A DNA stretch of 64,000 nucleotides from Bifidobacterium xylocopae (GCF_003315615.1 NZ_PDCH01000010.1:1-64000); one strand, 5' to 3'. Counted from the first letter of the stretch, positions 18,830-28,936 are shown. Numbers and translations: made by a program. Notes: generated by a model from the sequence alone, not told the origin.

Positions 18830-20272
18830 TCAGAGGATCGCGTCCATGCTCAATCCCAGGGCCTGGGCCACGCGCTCGCCGTACCCGTGGTCGGCATGGT
18901 AGAAGATCCTGGTCTGCAGGACCTTGATTTCGCGGCTATCCACCGTGCCCAGGGTGCCTGCGATGGTATCGATCAGACGGTCCTTCTCCTCCGGGCTCAT
19001 CAGCCGGTAAAGGTCGCCGGCCTGGGAGAAGTGGTCGACCTCGTAGGGTTGCGAATACTCGGTCTCGCCTTCCACGGCATCGCCGTGCATCCTTGCCTGA
19101 TGGTCCTCAAGCGGGCCGTCGTGGGAGTTGGGCTCGTAGTTGACGGAGCCGTCCTGCCCCTGGCTCATGGAACCGTCGCGCTCGTAATTATGCACCTCGC
19201 TCACCGGCCGGTTGATAGGCAGGCTCTCATAGTTGACACCCAGCCGGTAGCGTTCGGCGTCCTTGTAGCCGAAGAGGCGACCCTGGAGGAGTTTGTCGGG
19301 CGAAGGTTCGATGCCCGGCACGAAGTTGGCGGGTGAGAAGGCCGCCTCCTCCACCTCGTCGAAGTAGTTGTCCGGGTTCCGGTCGAGGGTGAATTCGCCG
19401 ATTTCGATGCGCGGGTAGTCCTTCTTGGAGACGGTCTTGGTCACGTCGAAGATGTCGGTCCTGTAGTGCAGTCCCTCGTCGTAGGGCAGTATCTGCACGC
19501 AGACCTTCCAGGAGGGGTGGTTCCCTTGGTCGATGGCGTCATATAGGTCGTGGAGCAGGTAGTCCGTGTCCTCGCTGGCGGCCCTGGCGGCCTGCTCGTT
19601 GGTCATGTTCCTGACACCCTGGGCGCTGACGAAGTGGTATTTGACCCAGAACTGTTCGCCGGAGGCGTTGACCCACTTGAAAGTGTGCGATCCGTAGCCG
19701 TTCATGGTGCGGTAGGAGGCCGGGTTGCCCCTGTCGCCCATCAGGTAGGTGACTTGGTGGACGGACTCGGGCGAGTGCGACCAGAAGTCCCACTGCATTT
19801 CCTGGGTGCGCAGGTGGGTTGCGGGATCACGTTTCTGCGAATGGATGAAGTCGGGGAACTTGAGCGGGTCGTTGACGAAGAACACCGGCGTGTTGTTGCC
19901 CACCACGTCATAGTTGCCCTCTTGCGTGTAGAAGCGCAGGGCGAAACCGCGAACGTCGCGCATTGTATCAGGGTAGCCCGTTTCGCCGGCCACTTGGGAG
20001 AAGCGGATCAGAACCGGTGTCTCCTTGCCGGCGCCGTTGAACACGTCGGCTTTGGTGTACGGGCTCATGTCGCGGGTGAGCTTGAAACTGCCTTTGGCGC
20101 CGGCCCCCTTGGCGTGGACCACACGTTCGGGGATGCGCTCGCGATTGAAGTGGGCCAGTTTCTCCAGAAGCTGGTAGTCCTGCATGAGGATGGGGCCGCG
20201 TGTGCCTGCGGTCTGACTGTGGGTGTTGTCGCCCCAGGGCTGGCCCTGGTCGGTGGTGAGTCTGGTATCCAT
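18830..20272 (-). CDS. katA: Monofunctional haem catalase
   Basis: Decomposes hydrogen peroxide to water and oxygen in the cytoplasm. The 480-residue product is of the small-subunit type. It carries the distal catalytic His (about residue 53) in RERIPERVVHAKGAGAKG, the catalytic Asn in VVGNNTPVFFVND (~126) and the proximal haem Tyr in RLFGYKDAERYRLG. ATG at 20272 (MDTRLTTDQGQPWGDN) matches the family start; an in-frame codon at 20404 adds unrelated residues. It lies downstream of mntH on the same strand. Catalase is rare in Bifidobacterium, and this copy looks full length. An inverted repeat 91 bp upstream may be an operator. Confidence 0.97.
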   Translation of the reverse strand: MDTRLTTDQGQPWGDNTHSQTAGTRGPILMQDYQLLEKLAHFNRERIPERVVHAKGAGAKGSFKLTRDMSPYTKADVFNGAGKETPVLIRFSQVAGETGYPDTMRDVRGFALRFYTQEGNYDVVGNNTPVFFVNDPLKFPDFIHSQKRDPATHLRTQEMQWDFWSHSPESVHQVTYLMGDRGNPASYRTMNGYGSHTFKWVNASGEQFWVKYHFVSAQGVRNMTNEQAARAASEDTDYLLHDLYDAIDQGNHPSWKVCVQILPYDEGLHYRTDIFDVTKTVSKKDYPRIEIGEFTLDRNPDNYFDEVEEAAFSPANFVPGIEPSPDKLLQGRLFGYKDAERYRLGVNYESLPINRPVSEVHNYERDGSMSQGQDGSVNYEPNSHDGPLEDHQARMHGDAVEGETEYSQPYEVDHFSQAGDLYRLMSPEEKDRLIDTIAGTLGTVDSREIKVLQTRIFYHADHGYGERVAQALGLSMDAIL

Positions 20273-20362
20273 GGCGTATTCACGCTTTCTGGGGGCATCG
20301 CCGCCGCTCTTGCTGGCCTCGGACGTCCACGTCCGGTTCGGAGCCGGTGTTGTCGCGGTTTG

Positions 20363-20379
20363 ATGGGAAACCTTCCCAT
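20363..20379 (-). promoter_or_regulatory. Inverted repeat upstream of katA
   Basis: ATGGGAA-ACC-TTCCCAT is a perfect 7-3-7 inverted repeat in the 232-bp mntH-katA gap, 91 bp before the katA start. Position and symmetry suit a repressor or activator site, but I cannot name the regulator. Confidence 0.45.
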
Positions 20380-20504
20380 GTGCCTTCACTTCCGACCCTA
20401 ACATCGTTGGGGCGGCAGGGGTATGTTCCGCACCTCAGAGCGTAGTGGCCGCTTCCCGCAGGCTAGGCGGCGTCTATGGCAGGACTCCATGAACCGTTCG
20501 GAAT

Positions 20505-21932
20505 TCAGATGAGCGCGACCAGCTCGCCCACATCCTGTATGAGCAGCTGTGCGTTGAGCCCCGTCAGGGCCGCCACGACAATCCAGGCCAGGATGGCCAG
20601 CCAGCGGGCGTTGGCGTATTTGCCCATGATCTTGCGCGACGAGGTGAACCAGACCAGGGGGATCATCGAGATGGGCAGGGCCACACACAGGAAGACCTGC
20701 GAGTAGACCAGGAGGCTGTCCAGGGCCGACTCCTTACCACCGAAGATGATGGCGCAGGCCAGCACCGGGATGATCGAGATGATGCGGGTGACCAAGCGGC
20801 GCAGCCAGATGGGGATGCGCATGCGGATGAATCCCTCCATCACGATCTGCCCGGTCAGGGTGCCGGTGATCGTTGAATTCTGGCCGGAGGCGAGCAGGGC
20901 AACGGCGAAGAGGGTGCTTAGGAGGCCGGATGCGACCGGTCCCGCGACCTTCTGGTCGCCCAGTGCGTTGTAGAGGGCCGTGAAGGTGTCCAGACCATCG
21001 CCATGGCCGAAGAACATGGCGGCGCCCAATACCAGTAGCAGGCAGTTGACGACGAACGCTGCGGACAGTTGGAGGTTGGAATCCCAAGTGGCGAAACGGA
21101 CGGCATTGGCCACTTGCTTGTCGTCCTTGCGGTCGAAGTCGCGCGTCTGCACAATCGAGGAGTGCAGATAGAGGTTGTGGGGCATGACCGTGGCCCCTAC
21201 GATTCCCAGGGCCATGGTCAGCTGTCCGTTGCCCAGTATCTGCTTGTTCGGCAGAAAACCGGCGAACACGGCAGGCACGTCCGGACGGGCGAGCACGACT
21301 TCGTAGACGAAGACCGCCATGATGATCAGGATCAGTGCGGAGACGATCGCTTCGATCCGGCGGAAGCCTACGTGTGTCAGGAGCAGGAGGATCAGCACGT
21401 CCAGTACGGTCAGGGCCACACCCACAATCAGCGGGATGCCGAACAGGAGCTTCAGGGCTATGGCCCCACCTATCACTTCGGCGATGTCCGTCGCCATGAC
21501 CGCCAACTCGGTGCAGATCCAGAGGACGAAGCCTGGTTTGCGGCCAACGTGCAGGCGGGTGGCCTGTGCCAGGTCCAGACCGGTGACAATTCCAAGTTTG
21601 GCGGACATGTATTGGAGCATCATCGCGATCAGGGACGAGATGAGCACCACTGACATGAGCAGGTAACCATACTGCGCGCCCCCGCCGATCGAGGTGATCC
21701 AATTGCCTGGGTCCATATAGCCCACGGCTACCAATGCGCCCGGCCCGGAGAAGGCGGCCAGGTTCTTCCAGAAGGGCGCCTTGTCTTTCGGCACTGTGAT
21801 TGAGGCGTTGACCTCCTCAAGCGAACGGCCGTTGGCGGTCTGGATCAGCGGGGCGGATCTGCGGTGGTGGATGGTCGGGTTCACGCTGCCGGTGGCTGTG
21901 GCGATCGGTTCGGCGCCGGTGCTGGCGGTCAT
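20505..21932 (-). CDS. mntH: Nramp-family divalent metal (Mn2+/Fe2+) transporter
   Basis: A proton-coupled manganese importer of the cell membrane, 475 residues with about 11 spans after a 50-residue polar N-terminus. The metal-binding DPGN motif in helix 1 is at 74-77 and helix 6 carries the [10 protein letters not shown] signature with its Met and His; both are intact. It is divergent from a DtxR/MntR regulator and upstream of katA, pointing to manganese supply as part of peroxide defence. The 373-bp gap to the regulator contains a perfect palindrome. Confidence 0.96.
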   Translation of the reverse strand: MTASTGAEPIATATGSVNPTIHHRRSAPLIQTANGRSLEEVNASITVPKDKAPFWKNLAAFSGPGALVAVGYMDPGNWITSIGGGAQYGYLLMSVVLISSLIAMMLQYMSAKLGIVTGLDLAQATRLHVGRKPGFVLWICTELAVMATDIAEVIGGAIALKLLFGIPLIVGVALTVLDVLILLLLTHVGFRRIEAIVSALILIIMAVFVYEVVLARPDVPAVFAGFLPNKQILGNGQLTMALGIVGATVMPHNLYLHSSIVQTRDFDRKDDKQVANAVRFATWDSNLQLSAAFVVNCLLLVLGAAMFFGHGDGLDTFTALYNALGDQKVAGPVASGLLSTLFAVALLASGQNSTITGTLTGQIVMEGFIRMRIPIWLRRLVTRIISIIPVLACAIIFGGKESALDSLLVYSQVFLCVALPISMIPLVWFTSSRKIMGKYANARWLAILAWIVVAALTGLNAQLLIQDVGELVALI

Positions 21933-22160
21933 ATCTGCTGTCTGCCTGCTTCCTGTGTGGCGCGGGGGCGCACGTTCCAGCGGTTCGGCGGTTCAGCATG
22001 TCTGGTCGAATGGGTCCCTGCCGTGCTCATTGGCCGTCCGACCATGGATTCGGCTGGTGCTGTGCTCGGCATGCTGTTTTCGGCTCCGCTTCCTGTGCGT
22101 CTCTCGGTGTCGGGTTCTGTTGCGCAGACCGCCGTTTGGTGTAAGCCATCAAACAACAAT

Positions 22161-22176
22161 CTTCGATACATCGAAG
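22161..22176. promoter_or_regulatory. Palindrome in the mntH-mntR intergenic region
   Basis: CTTCGAT-AC-ATCGAAG is a perfect 7-2-7 inverted repeat, 229 bp upstream of mntH and 130 bp upstream of mntR. It is a candidate operator for the adjacent regulator, although it does not match the classical DtxR or Bacillus MntR consensus. I see nothing else notable in the 373-bp gap (21933-22305). Confidence 0.45.
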
Positions 22177-22305
22177 TCTAGTGGTTCCTGTGTTGCATTT
22201 CCATTGTCCAAATGTGAAGATTGCCGGCCGAAGGTCAGCGGGGATGCGTTGGATCCCTGGTGGCATACGCATACGGGTCCTCCGGCGCCTTGCTAGACTT
22301 GGCCT

Positions 22306-23013
22306 ATGGCTTTGGAGGACTTATCGGCGAACTCACAGGATTACCTGAAAATGATTTGGGACCTGCAGGAGTGGGAACATAGCCCGGTGCAGCCTTCGGC
22401 CCTGGCTAAAAGGGCCGGTGTGAAACTGTCCACTGTGTCAGGCGCCATGAACCGCCTGGGTGCCGCCGGCCTGGTGGAGCACCGACCCTATGGGGGGGTG
22501 GATTTGACGGTGCAGGGGCGTCAATACGCGGTCCGGATGGTCCGCCGCCACCGGCTGTTGGAGACCTTCCTGGTGAAGACGTTGAACTATGGCTGGGACG
22601 AGGTGCACGAGGAGGCGGAGAACCTGGAGCACGCGGTCTCGGATACCCTGGTGGACCGGATCGATGCACTGCTGGGTCACCCCGACCGCGATCCCCACGG
22701 CGATTCGATCCCCACACCTACAGGCGACCTGCCCGACCGGACGGATTCGATCCCGCTCTCCCAGGCTCCGCAAGACGCTTTGGTGCGTGTGGACCGCGTC
22801 TCCGACGAGGATTCCGAGATGCTGCGCTACCTCCAGAGCGAGCAGATCCACGTCGGTTCCCTCCTGCGTGTATGCCCCCAGGCGCCATACTCCGATGCAG
22901 TCATGGTCCGGTTGGTGGACGAGGCTGGCGAGGCTTCCGTGAGCCCGGACCTGGCGCTCGGACCGGCGGCTGCCGAGCGGGTCAGGGTCTGTCGGATCGT
23001 TGCAAGGGCTTAA
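22306..23013 (+). CDS. mntR: DtxR/MntR-family metal-dependent regulator
   Basis: A 235-residue regulator. The winged helix-turn-helix (~8-70) includes KLSTVSGAMNRLGAAGLV. The dimerisation and metal-binding domain (~75-140) has HRLLETFLVKTLNYGWDEVHEEAENLEH, split here into HRLLETFLV and WDEVHEEAENLEH, and the family hallmark GHPDRDPHGDSIP. A C-terminal FeoA/SH3-like domain follows (~160-235). Its long C-terminus is closer to DtxR/IdeR than to the short Bacillus MntR, so iron sensing is possible. Divergent placement next to mntH favours control of that transporter. Confidence 0.9.
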   Translation: MALEDLSANSQDYLKMIWDLQEWEHSPVQPSALAKRAGVKLSTVSGAMNRLGAAGLVEHRPYGGVDLTVQGRQYAVRMVRRHRLLETFLVKTLNYGWDEVHEEAENLEHAVSDTLVDRIDALLGHPDRDPHGDSIPTPTGDLPDRTDSIPLSQAPQDALVRVDRVSDEDSEMLRYLQSEQIHVGSLLRVCPQAPYSDAVMVRLVDEAGEASVSPDLALGPAAAERVRVCRIVARA

Positions 23014-23128
23014 TGTGCTGCGCGTTCCGCAGCAGCGCCGGCAGCCGGGCAGATGGGTGGCTCTCCAGCGGTGAGTACCCTCGAAATGAGTCCTGGCGTT
23101 GCCGATTCGAGTATAAGGATGAAACAGA

Positions 23129-25105
23129 ATGCCCAAAGCCGTAAGTAACAGTGATAAAGCCCATCAAGTGTCGGCAGTGAGCGCTGCTGTAGGTGCCGCC
23201 GATTCACACCAGGCCGCCGGGCGGCATCCGTCGATAGCGACGCAATCGGCTACCTGCTCCAAGTGGATGCTTCGCGCTTGCGCCGCGCTCGGCATCGCCT
23301 TGGCTTTCACGATCGTGCTTGTCTGGTTCCCCAGGGGGAAGGACATGTGGACCCTACCCATTCACCAGATCGACGCTCCCTCGCATTACTATTCGATTCG
23401 CAAGCTCCTGAAACACGGCCTGCCGGCGGCCCTTCACCTACTCCCCAACGACAGCTACTACCCACCGCTCTTCCATCTGCTGGTCTGTCTCCTGATCAAG
23501 GCCTGCGGCTTGTTTGGGCTTACACTCAACATCTTCACCGGTCTCAACATCGTGTGGATCATCTCTTCGGGGATTGCCTTCCCAGCCGGCATGCTCCTGT
23601 GGTGCTCCTATTTCCTGCGCGGCGTTGCCGCACCTTACCGGGCCGCCCTCTCTGTCATACTGCCGGTGCTGGCAGTGTCCTGTGCGGCTCATCCCTTCTG
23701 GATGCTGGCAGCCGGCCCGCTCATCGCCTACGGACTGGCCACCTCCCTACTGCCATACCTTATGTATGCGAGCCTGCGGCTGATTGATGCCTTGGTCAAG
23801 CCGGAAGAGCGTTCACCCCGGTCGGCCGTATGCTGGGCGCTCGTTAATATTGCACTGGGCCTCCTGGTCCTGTTCGCCCATCCGCGTATCGCTTTCACCT
23901 ACCTGGTGTTCATCGCTTTCTTCATCATCCTCAAGCTGCCGTGGAAGGTCATCGCATCCGCCGCCGGCGCCCTGTGCCTGGCCGTCCTGATGTTCGCGGC
24001 ATATGTGATGCGCAGGGACCACGGCAAGGACTACTTCAACCCGTCCAGCTGGTTCCATACCTTCGAGCCCACCCGCAGCGTTCCTGACGCCCTGCGGGTG
24101 GTCGTCACGGATTTTCTGCCTGGCCTGCCCGGGGTGATCATGGCGATTTGCATTGTGGCGGCGGTCCTAGCGACCATCCTGCTGAGCGGGGATCGGCGCA
24201 AGGACGGCATCGCTCTCCTGGCTTCCTACTTGCTGACCGGCCTGGTGTTTGTGTGCAGCGCAGCGGTGACGGGACCATTCGCGAATATCGTGACCGCCGC
24301 CTGGTACCGGGGGGAGACCCGGCCTCTCACGATGATCCCGCTGGCGGTCGTACCGCTCCTGGCCTTTGGTGCGTCTTGCATGCTTCCAGGCAAGACAGTG
24401 GATGACGGCGGGGGAGATACGGGTGCGGCTTTGTGTGCGCATGCGAGTGCATGGAAGGAATACCGGCAAAGTACCAACGCTTCGCTCCGGCGGGTGATTG
24501 CTGTTGCTGGGATCTGCGTGCTGGCGGCGCTCGCAGTGTTGGCCAATACCGCTGACCCCACCCGTGCTGCGTTGACATCCACCATCGAGTCCAACGTGTC
24601 GCTGGACCAAGCGGACCCGCGCGAACAGCTGACCCGGGCCAAGTATCAGGTGCTCACGGATGTGAAGCGGCGCGTTGAGCCTGATGCGGTGATCATCTCC
24701 GACCCCATGAACGGGTCAATGTACGGTTCGGCGCTCTATGGCATGGACATGCTTTACCCGGTCTACAATCCGATGGATACGAAAAAGGGCAAGGTGTTCG
24801 GCGATGTCGAGCGTGCCTTCGCCTCCGGCGACGCGGACCTGTTGCTGCATACAGTCTGCCCGGTCGAAACCACCTACGCCCCCCGCCCAGACGGTCGGAC
24901 TCCCAGCCCCAAGTACTTCCTGACCATGGGCCCCCAGGCTCCGAGCCTGCAGATGTTCACCTACAAGGCCCAGTACTATCCCTTCCATGATCGCAGTCTT
25001 ATAGACAGCTACGAACACTCTGGCACCCTGATCAAGGTAAAGGATTACAACTCATTGATTTCCAGGGACCAATCTTGGTCCCTCTACCGATTCGCTTGCC
25101 GGTAG
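23129..25105 (+). CDS. DUF6541-like polytopic membrane protein
   Basis: A 658-residue protein with an N-terminal span (~45-68), an extracellular loop carrying IDAPSHYYSIRKLLKHG and PNDSYYPPLFHLLVCLL, about ten more spans and an extracellular C-terminal domain (~480-658). The D-A-P-S-H segment after helix 1 and the YYPP loop fit DUF6541, a presumed GT-C-type family found in bifidobacteria. The acceptor is unknown. It begins the surface-glycan region and may act on the polymer made by the rml-wzm-wzt genes downstream. Confidence is good for family, low for function. Confidence 0.75.
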   Translation: MPKAVSNSDKAHQVSAVSAAVGAADSHQAAGRHPSIATQSATCSKWMLRACAALGIALAFTIVLVWFPRGKDMWTLPIHQIDAPSHYYSIRKLLKHGLPAALHLLPNDSYYPPLFHLLVCLLIKACGLFGLTLNIFTGLNIVWIISSGIAFPAGMLLWCSYFLRGVAAPYRAALSVILPVLAVSCAAHPFWMLAAGPLIAYGLATSLLPYLMYASLRLIDALVKPEERSPRSAVCWALVNIALGLLVLFAHPRIAFTYLVFIAFFIILKLPWKVIASAAGALCLAVLMFAAYVMRRDHGKDYFNPSSWFHTFEPTRSVPDALRVVVTDFLPGLPGVIMAICIVAAVLATILLSGDRRKDGIALLASYLLTGLVFVCSAAVTGPFANIVTAAWYRGETRPLTMIPLAVVPLLAFGASCMLPGKTVDDGGGDTGAALCAHASAWKEYRQSTNASLRRVIAVAGICVLAALAVLANTADPTRAALTSTIESNVSLDQADPREQLTRAKYQVLTDVKRRVEPDAVIISDPMNGSMYGSALYGMDMLYPVYNPMDTKKGKVFGDVERAFASGDADLLLHTVCPVETTYAPRPDGRTPSPKYFLTMGPQAPSLQMFTYKAQYYPFHDRSLIDSYEHSGTLIKVKDYNSLISRDQSWSLYRFACR

Positions 25106-25300
25106 ATTATGACTGTTTATTGCTCCGATCAAGGCTTTCTGCACATGACGGCGAGGTTAAGCCCATCGTATGAACGGCTTATGGTAAAAGTGTGGTTCAT
25201 GTCGCTTCCTTGGTGATATCGGGGTATGCGCCGATTACAGTGTGCAAAGGGGAACCCAATAATCAGTGAGCCCGCTGGGCCGAGGAATGTGTAGGAAACT

Positions 25301-26995
25301 ATGAGTGCTGTACGAAGATTTGGCGCGTTGGCTGCTGCCGTATGTATGTGCTTGCTGGGTGTTGAGGCGAATCCCGTCTGGGCTGGGACGTTAAACGATA
25401 CGCTCGTTCCAGTAACGCAGGGCAGTCGAGCATTCACGTCGTCTGATTCTTCGGATGAGCGCTTGTCCGCAGATAAACTGCCGGATACGGTCTCTGACGC
25501 GATTCCCGATAGCGCGACATTGGTGTCCAAGGATCTCGCTGTCACCGATTCCGGTGAAGCCAAGGACGTCAAGACCGGGCGCACCGTCGCCGACTCCAAT
25601 GTGATAGGCACAGACAGCAAGCCCGCCGACCCGTTGGTCAAGACGGACGGCCGCTCCTTCATCCCCGCCCCGATGAGCGAAGTCAAAAGCCAGGCCAAGC
25701 AGCAGGTGGAAGGCAAGGATTCCGATTCCGCAGGCATAACTGGGCGTGAAGGATTCGCCAGACAGTCCACCTTGCGCGGCTTCGGTCATGACCAGGTCCG
25801 TGCCCGTACCGAGTCGGGACGGTACCTGGAAGCGGGAGGAACCCTCGGCCAGGGTACAAATGCTGCCCCCGTGCGGAGCGTGGCACTGCAAAGCAGCCAG
25901 TATGGGGCCCACTGGGGCACCTATAGCGGTACGCAGGCCTTCTTCCAGGCCGATGGCACCCTGTTCGCCCAGCAGGCCAAGGGCGTCGTCGATGTCTCCC
26001 AGTGGCAGGGCAACATCAACTGGGAGGCGGCCCGCAACTCGGGCGTCGAAGGCGCCATCATCCGCATCGGATACGGCTGGGGCAACGGCTTCGATACCCA
26101 AGCCATCCGCAATATCAATGAATGCAAGCGCCTGGGCATCCCCTTTGGCATCTACCTCTACTCCTACGCCTACGATGCCGGCACCGCCAGCGCAGAGGGG
26201 CGCGGGACCGTAGACCTCCTCAAAAGGGCGGGGATACGCCCTGCCGACCTGAGCTACCCGGTCTACTACGACCTCGAGCCCTGGGTGTGGAGAGGGCATG
26301 CACACCCGACCACCCCCGTCGTATACGACGGCATCGTGAACGCCTGGGACACCGAACTCCAGGCCGCCGGCTACCTCAACCTCTCCGTATACTCCTTCCC
26401 CTACTATCTGAACACGGCCCTCAACACGGGCGGTATACATTCGCGCACGAACTGGGTGGCCAGCTACGGCCCCACGCCGCTGTTTTCCTTCCCCAATAAC
26501 GATCGCTGCTGGCAGTATGCGAATAATGGGCAGGTGAAGGGCATATCCGGTAATGTGGATGTGAACGCCTGTGGGGTTGCAACCACCGCGTCCAATGGCG
26601 AGCTACACATTTACCGGGTCTACAACCCCAATTCCGGCGAACACTTCCTGACTTCCAATCCTGTCGAGTACCATCAGCTTTCCGCGCGGGGTTGGAACGC
26701 CGAGGGGGTAGCATGGGTGTCTCCTGCTGACGGTGCTCCTGTATACCGCTTGTACTCTCTGAACGAGGGATATCACCTATACACGATGAATAGCTATGAA
26801 TACAACGTACTTACGCGGTATAGGTGGCGTCAGGAAGGAATGAGCTGGCGGTCAGGCGGAGCCGTCCCTGTCTATCGTGTGTACAACCCCAACTCCGGCC
26901 AGCACCTCTTTACCATCAACAGTAATGAGCGCAATCATCTGGTTGGGCTTGGCTGGCGGAACGAAGGCACTGCGTGGTATGCGGCCCGTTACTGA
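25301..26995 (+). CDS. Secreted GH25 lysozyme with three C-terminal DUF5648-type repeats
   Basis: A 564-residue exported muramidase. It has a signal peptide (MSAVRRFGALAAAVCMCLLG), then a disordered Ser/Asp/Thr-rich stretch to ~225. The GH25 domain (~226-425) has GVVDVSQWQGNINWE with a catalytic Asp and the YYDLEPW acidic pair. Three ~45-residue repeats (~430-564) follow, each of the form YRVYNPNSGEHF / E-Y/R-N-x-L / GW-x-x-EG, the DUF5648 pattern. GH25 cleaves the MurNAc-GlcNAc bond; the repeats likely bind wall or surface glycan. The same repeats occur in the gene at 40931. Its stop overlaps the convergent gene by 7 bp. Confidence 0.9.
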   Translation: MSAVRRFGALAAAVCMCLLGVEANPVWAGTLNDTLVPVTQGSRAFTSSDSSDERLSADKLPDTVSDAIPDSATLVSKDLAVTDSGEAKDVKTGRTVADSNVIGTDSKPADPLVKTDGRSFIPAPMSEVKSQAKQQVEGKDSDSAGITGREGFARQSTLRGFGHDQVRARTESGRYLEAGGTLGQGTNAAPVRSVALQSSQYGAHWGTYSGTQAFFQADGTLFAQQAKGVVDVSQWQGNINWEAARNSGVEGAIIRIGYGWGNGFDTQAIRNINECKRLGIPFGIYLYSYAYDAGTASAEGRGTVDLLKRAGIRPADLSYPVYYDLEPWVWRGHAHPTTPVVYDGIVNAWDTELQAAGYLNLSVYSFPYYLNTALNTGGIHSRTNWVASYGPTPLFSFPNNDRCWQYANNGQVKGISGNVDVNACGVATTASNGELHIYRVYNPNSGEHFLTSNPVEYHQLSARGWNAEGVAWVSPADGAPVYRLYSLNEGYHLYTMNSYEYNVLTRYRWRQEGMSWRSGGAVPVYRVYNPNSGQHLFTINSNERNHLVGLGWRNEGTAWYAARY

Positions 26996-28830
26996 GATCT
27001 TTGGTCATGTAAGCTAACGGCTTCTTGAGGTGGGGAAAGCCTGTTTGCTTGGTACTCTTTCAATCGAGCGAACAGGCTTTCCCAATAATGGCCGTCGCTG
27101 CAAAATGCACCTAAGCCAAGAATGAGTCCGATTGCCACAAATGGCGTAAGCAAACCTGCGGTGTAAAAGAACTGTACATAGGTGTTCTTCAAATATTGGG
27201 CATACCACATGGCGAAGAAGGCATAGGCATATGCATAGAGGAAAAGGCATAGGCTGAGAGCGGTGAAGGCTGGCCGAATCCACTTACGGTGGTGCAGGTC
27301 GCGCACGCAGCAGAACAGATTAATCAGCAGCACTATCAGCAGCAGTATATTCACGATCATATAGATGGTCACTACGGTACTTGCTACTTCCTGGGCATTG
27401 TGGTAGGAAAATAGGGGAAAGATTCGCGGGTTGGGGTTGCGGGGATCAATGTTCAGCTGTTGGAGCCCGCGTTTATTGACGATATTGTACTTGCCGGTTG
27501 CGGGTATGTTGACATTGTGGGAAACCTGGTAGTACCTCTGCAACGTAAAAGTATCAGAGAACACATCCGAGGCCGGATCGAATAACTCGATGATTTCGTG
27601 TTTGCTTCGAGGCACCAGAGATGAAGAGACTGAAATCTTATCGGTTTTGGTTAAACTGCCATCGGAAAAAGCAGCATCGATTTCCATGTTGACCTTACGG
27701 AAAAACTGCTGTACAGCGTTTTCGTCTTCCATGCCGATAGTTTCGTCGATTGCAGCCAGCATCTGCCATGAAATGTAGTCACCGGTCAGGGGCTTGACCA
27801 GAATGTCAGGTGCGGCAAAATCACTATGGGTAACGTAGTCGATGATGCCGGGCTGGGTTTGCAAGGTCGGGGAGGCTTTCTCCGCAGCGACTATGGAGTC
27901 AGCCGGTGACCAGATTTCAGGTGTTTGGTGGAGACTCTTGATTTTGTATATGCGGGAGATGAATCCAGCGATTTCACCGGTTGTTCTGGTATTGAGCATG
28001 TGGACGCCGAAGTTCCGAGCATTGTATGACTTTATGGCCTCCAGGCCTGAGTATGCACTGATCAGGGGCAGCAGACACAGGGACGCCGCGAGTGTTTTTC
28101 GTATGATATCCGAATGGCTGCGCACAACTGTGATGACTTTCAAAGATAGAACGAAGATGAACATGGGGACCAGCCAGATCGAGTCCTCTTTCATGTCATA
28201 AATTATTGTGAACACAAGACCGAGAACACAGTAGAAGCAACCCATTCCCAGCCAGGCCAGTATCTGTGCAGCTGTAAGGCCGGGGGTGGAGCCATGAACG
28301 CATTTGGACTTTGGGGGTGTGGAGGTCAGGAAAAGCATAAGCAGGGCAAGAAGGATGAACAAGGTTGGTGCAAAAATTGAATTACGATATACCCTGGTGC
28401 CTTGCCAATTTTCGAAAGCCAGTGGATTCCATAGGACATATATATAAGTGGACAAAGCCAGCCAGGTGCGGTGGAAGAAGCGATAGGTGGCGAAAGCTAC
28501 AAGTACTGCCGCCAGGAACCATAACAGAAAATAAACTGTGTCAATATTGATGCGGCTCCAGCCGACAGCGCGCAGAAACCAGCCATACCCTTGATTTTTG
28601 GCGAGTTTATAACGGTCGGACGAATTCGGATATTCCGGGAATGAGTAACTCATCAGGAGGGCGTCATCGGCACGCTGGGTGAACGGGTACCACATATGTA
28701 AAGTCAGGGACATGACGAGGCGTCCGGCTGTAATTGCAACAAGCGCCATAGCGATTATAAACCGCAGAGCTTGCCTAGTTTTAGGAAAGTGTTTAAAACT
28801 TATGATGGTTATGGTCGCAATCGAGGTCAT
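26989..28830 (-). CDS. GT-C-like polytopic membrane protein, A/T-rich
   Basis: A 613-residue protein with about 11 spans. The first is followed by an extracellular loop with QRADDALLMSYSFPEYPN, a D/E-bearing loop placed as in GT-C transferases. A central extracellular domain (~290-480) is followed by three further spans. I do not recognise the exact family. Codon use (many AAA, ATT, TTT, ATA) is clearly more A/T-rich than the housekeeping genes, a sign of recent transfer. The gene is divergent from the GT2 at 28937, a pairing typical of polyprenyl-phosphate sugar donor plus GT-C acceptor enzyme. No strong ribosome binding site is seen, so the start is uncertain. Confidence 0.7.
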   Translation of the reverse strand: MTSIATITIISFKHFPKTRQALRFIIAMALVAITAGRLVMSLTLHMWYPFTQRADDALLMSYSFPEYPNSSDRYKLAKNQGYGWFLRAVGWSRINIDTVYFLLWFLAAVLVAFATYRFFHRTWLALSTYIYVLWNPLAFENWQGTRVYRNSIFAPTLFILLALLMLFLTSTPPKSKCVHGSTPGLTAAQILAWLGMGCFYCVLGLVFTIIYDMKEDSIWLVPMFIFVLSLKVITVVRSHSDIIRKTLAASLCLLPLISAYSGLEAIKSYNARNFGVHMLNTRTTGEIAGFISRIYKIKSLHQTPEIWSPADSIVAAEKASPTLQTQPGIIDYVTHSDFAAPDILVKPLTGDYISWQMLAAIDETIGMEDENAVQQFFRKVNMEIDAAFSDGSLTKTDKISVSSSLVPRSKHEIIELFDPASDVFSDTFTLQRYYQVSHNVNIPATGKYNIVNKRGLQQLNIDPRNPNPRIFPLFSYHNAQEVASTVVTIYMIVNILLLIVLLINLFCCVRDLHHRKWIRPAFTALSLCLFLYAYAYAFFAMWYAQYLKNTYVQFFYTAGLLTPFVAIGLILGLGAFCSDGHYWESLFARLKEYQANRLSPPQEAVSLHDQRSQ

Positions 28831-28936
28831 GACAGCATGTTAACCTAACGGCGATAGTTTACAGACTTGGTATAGTTCGTATTGTTGCATTAGTTTAAGA
28901 ACCCTCTGTCATACAGAGCGTGGAAAAGGAATGGCG

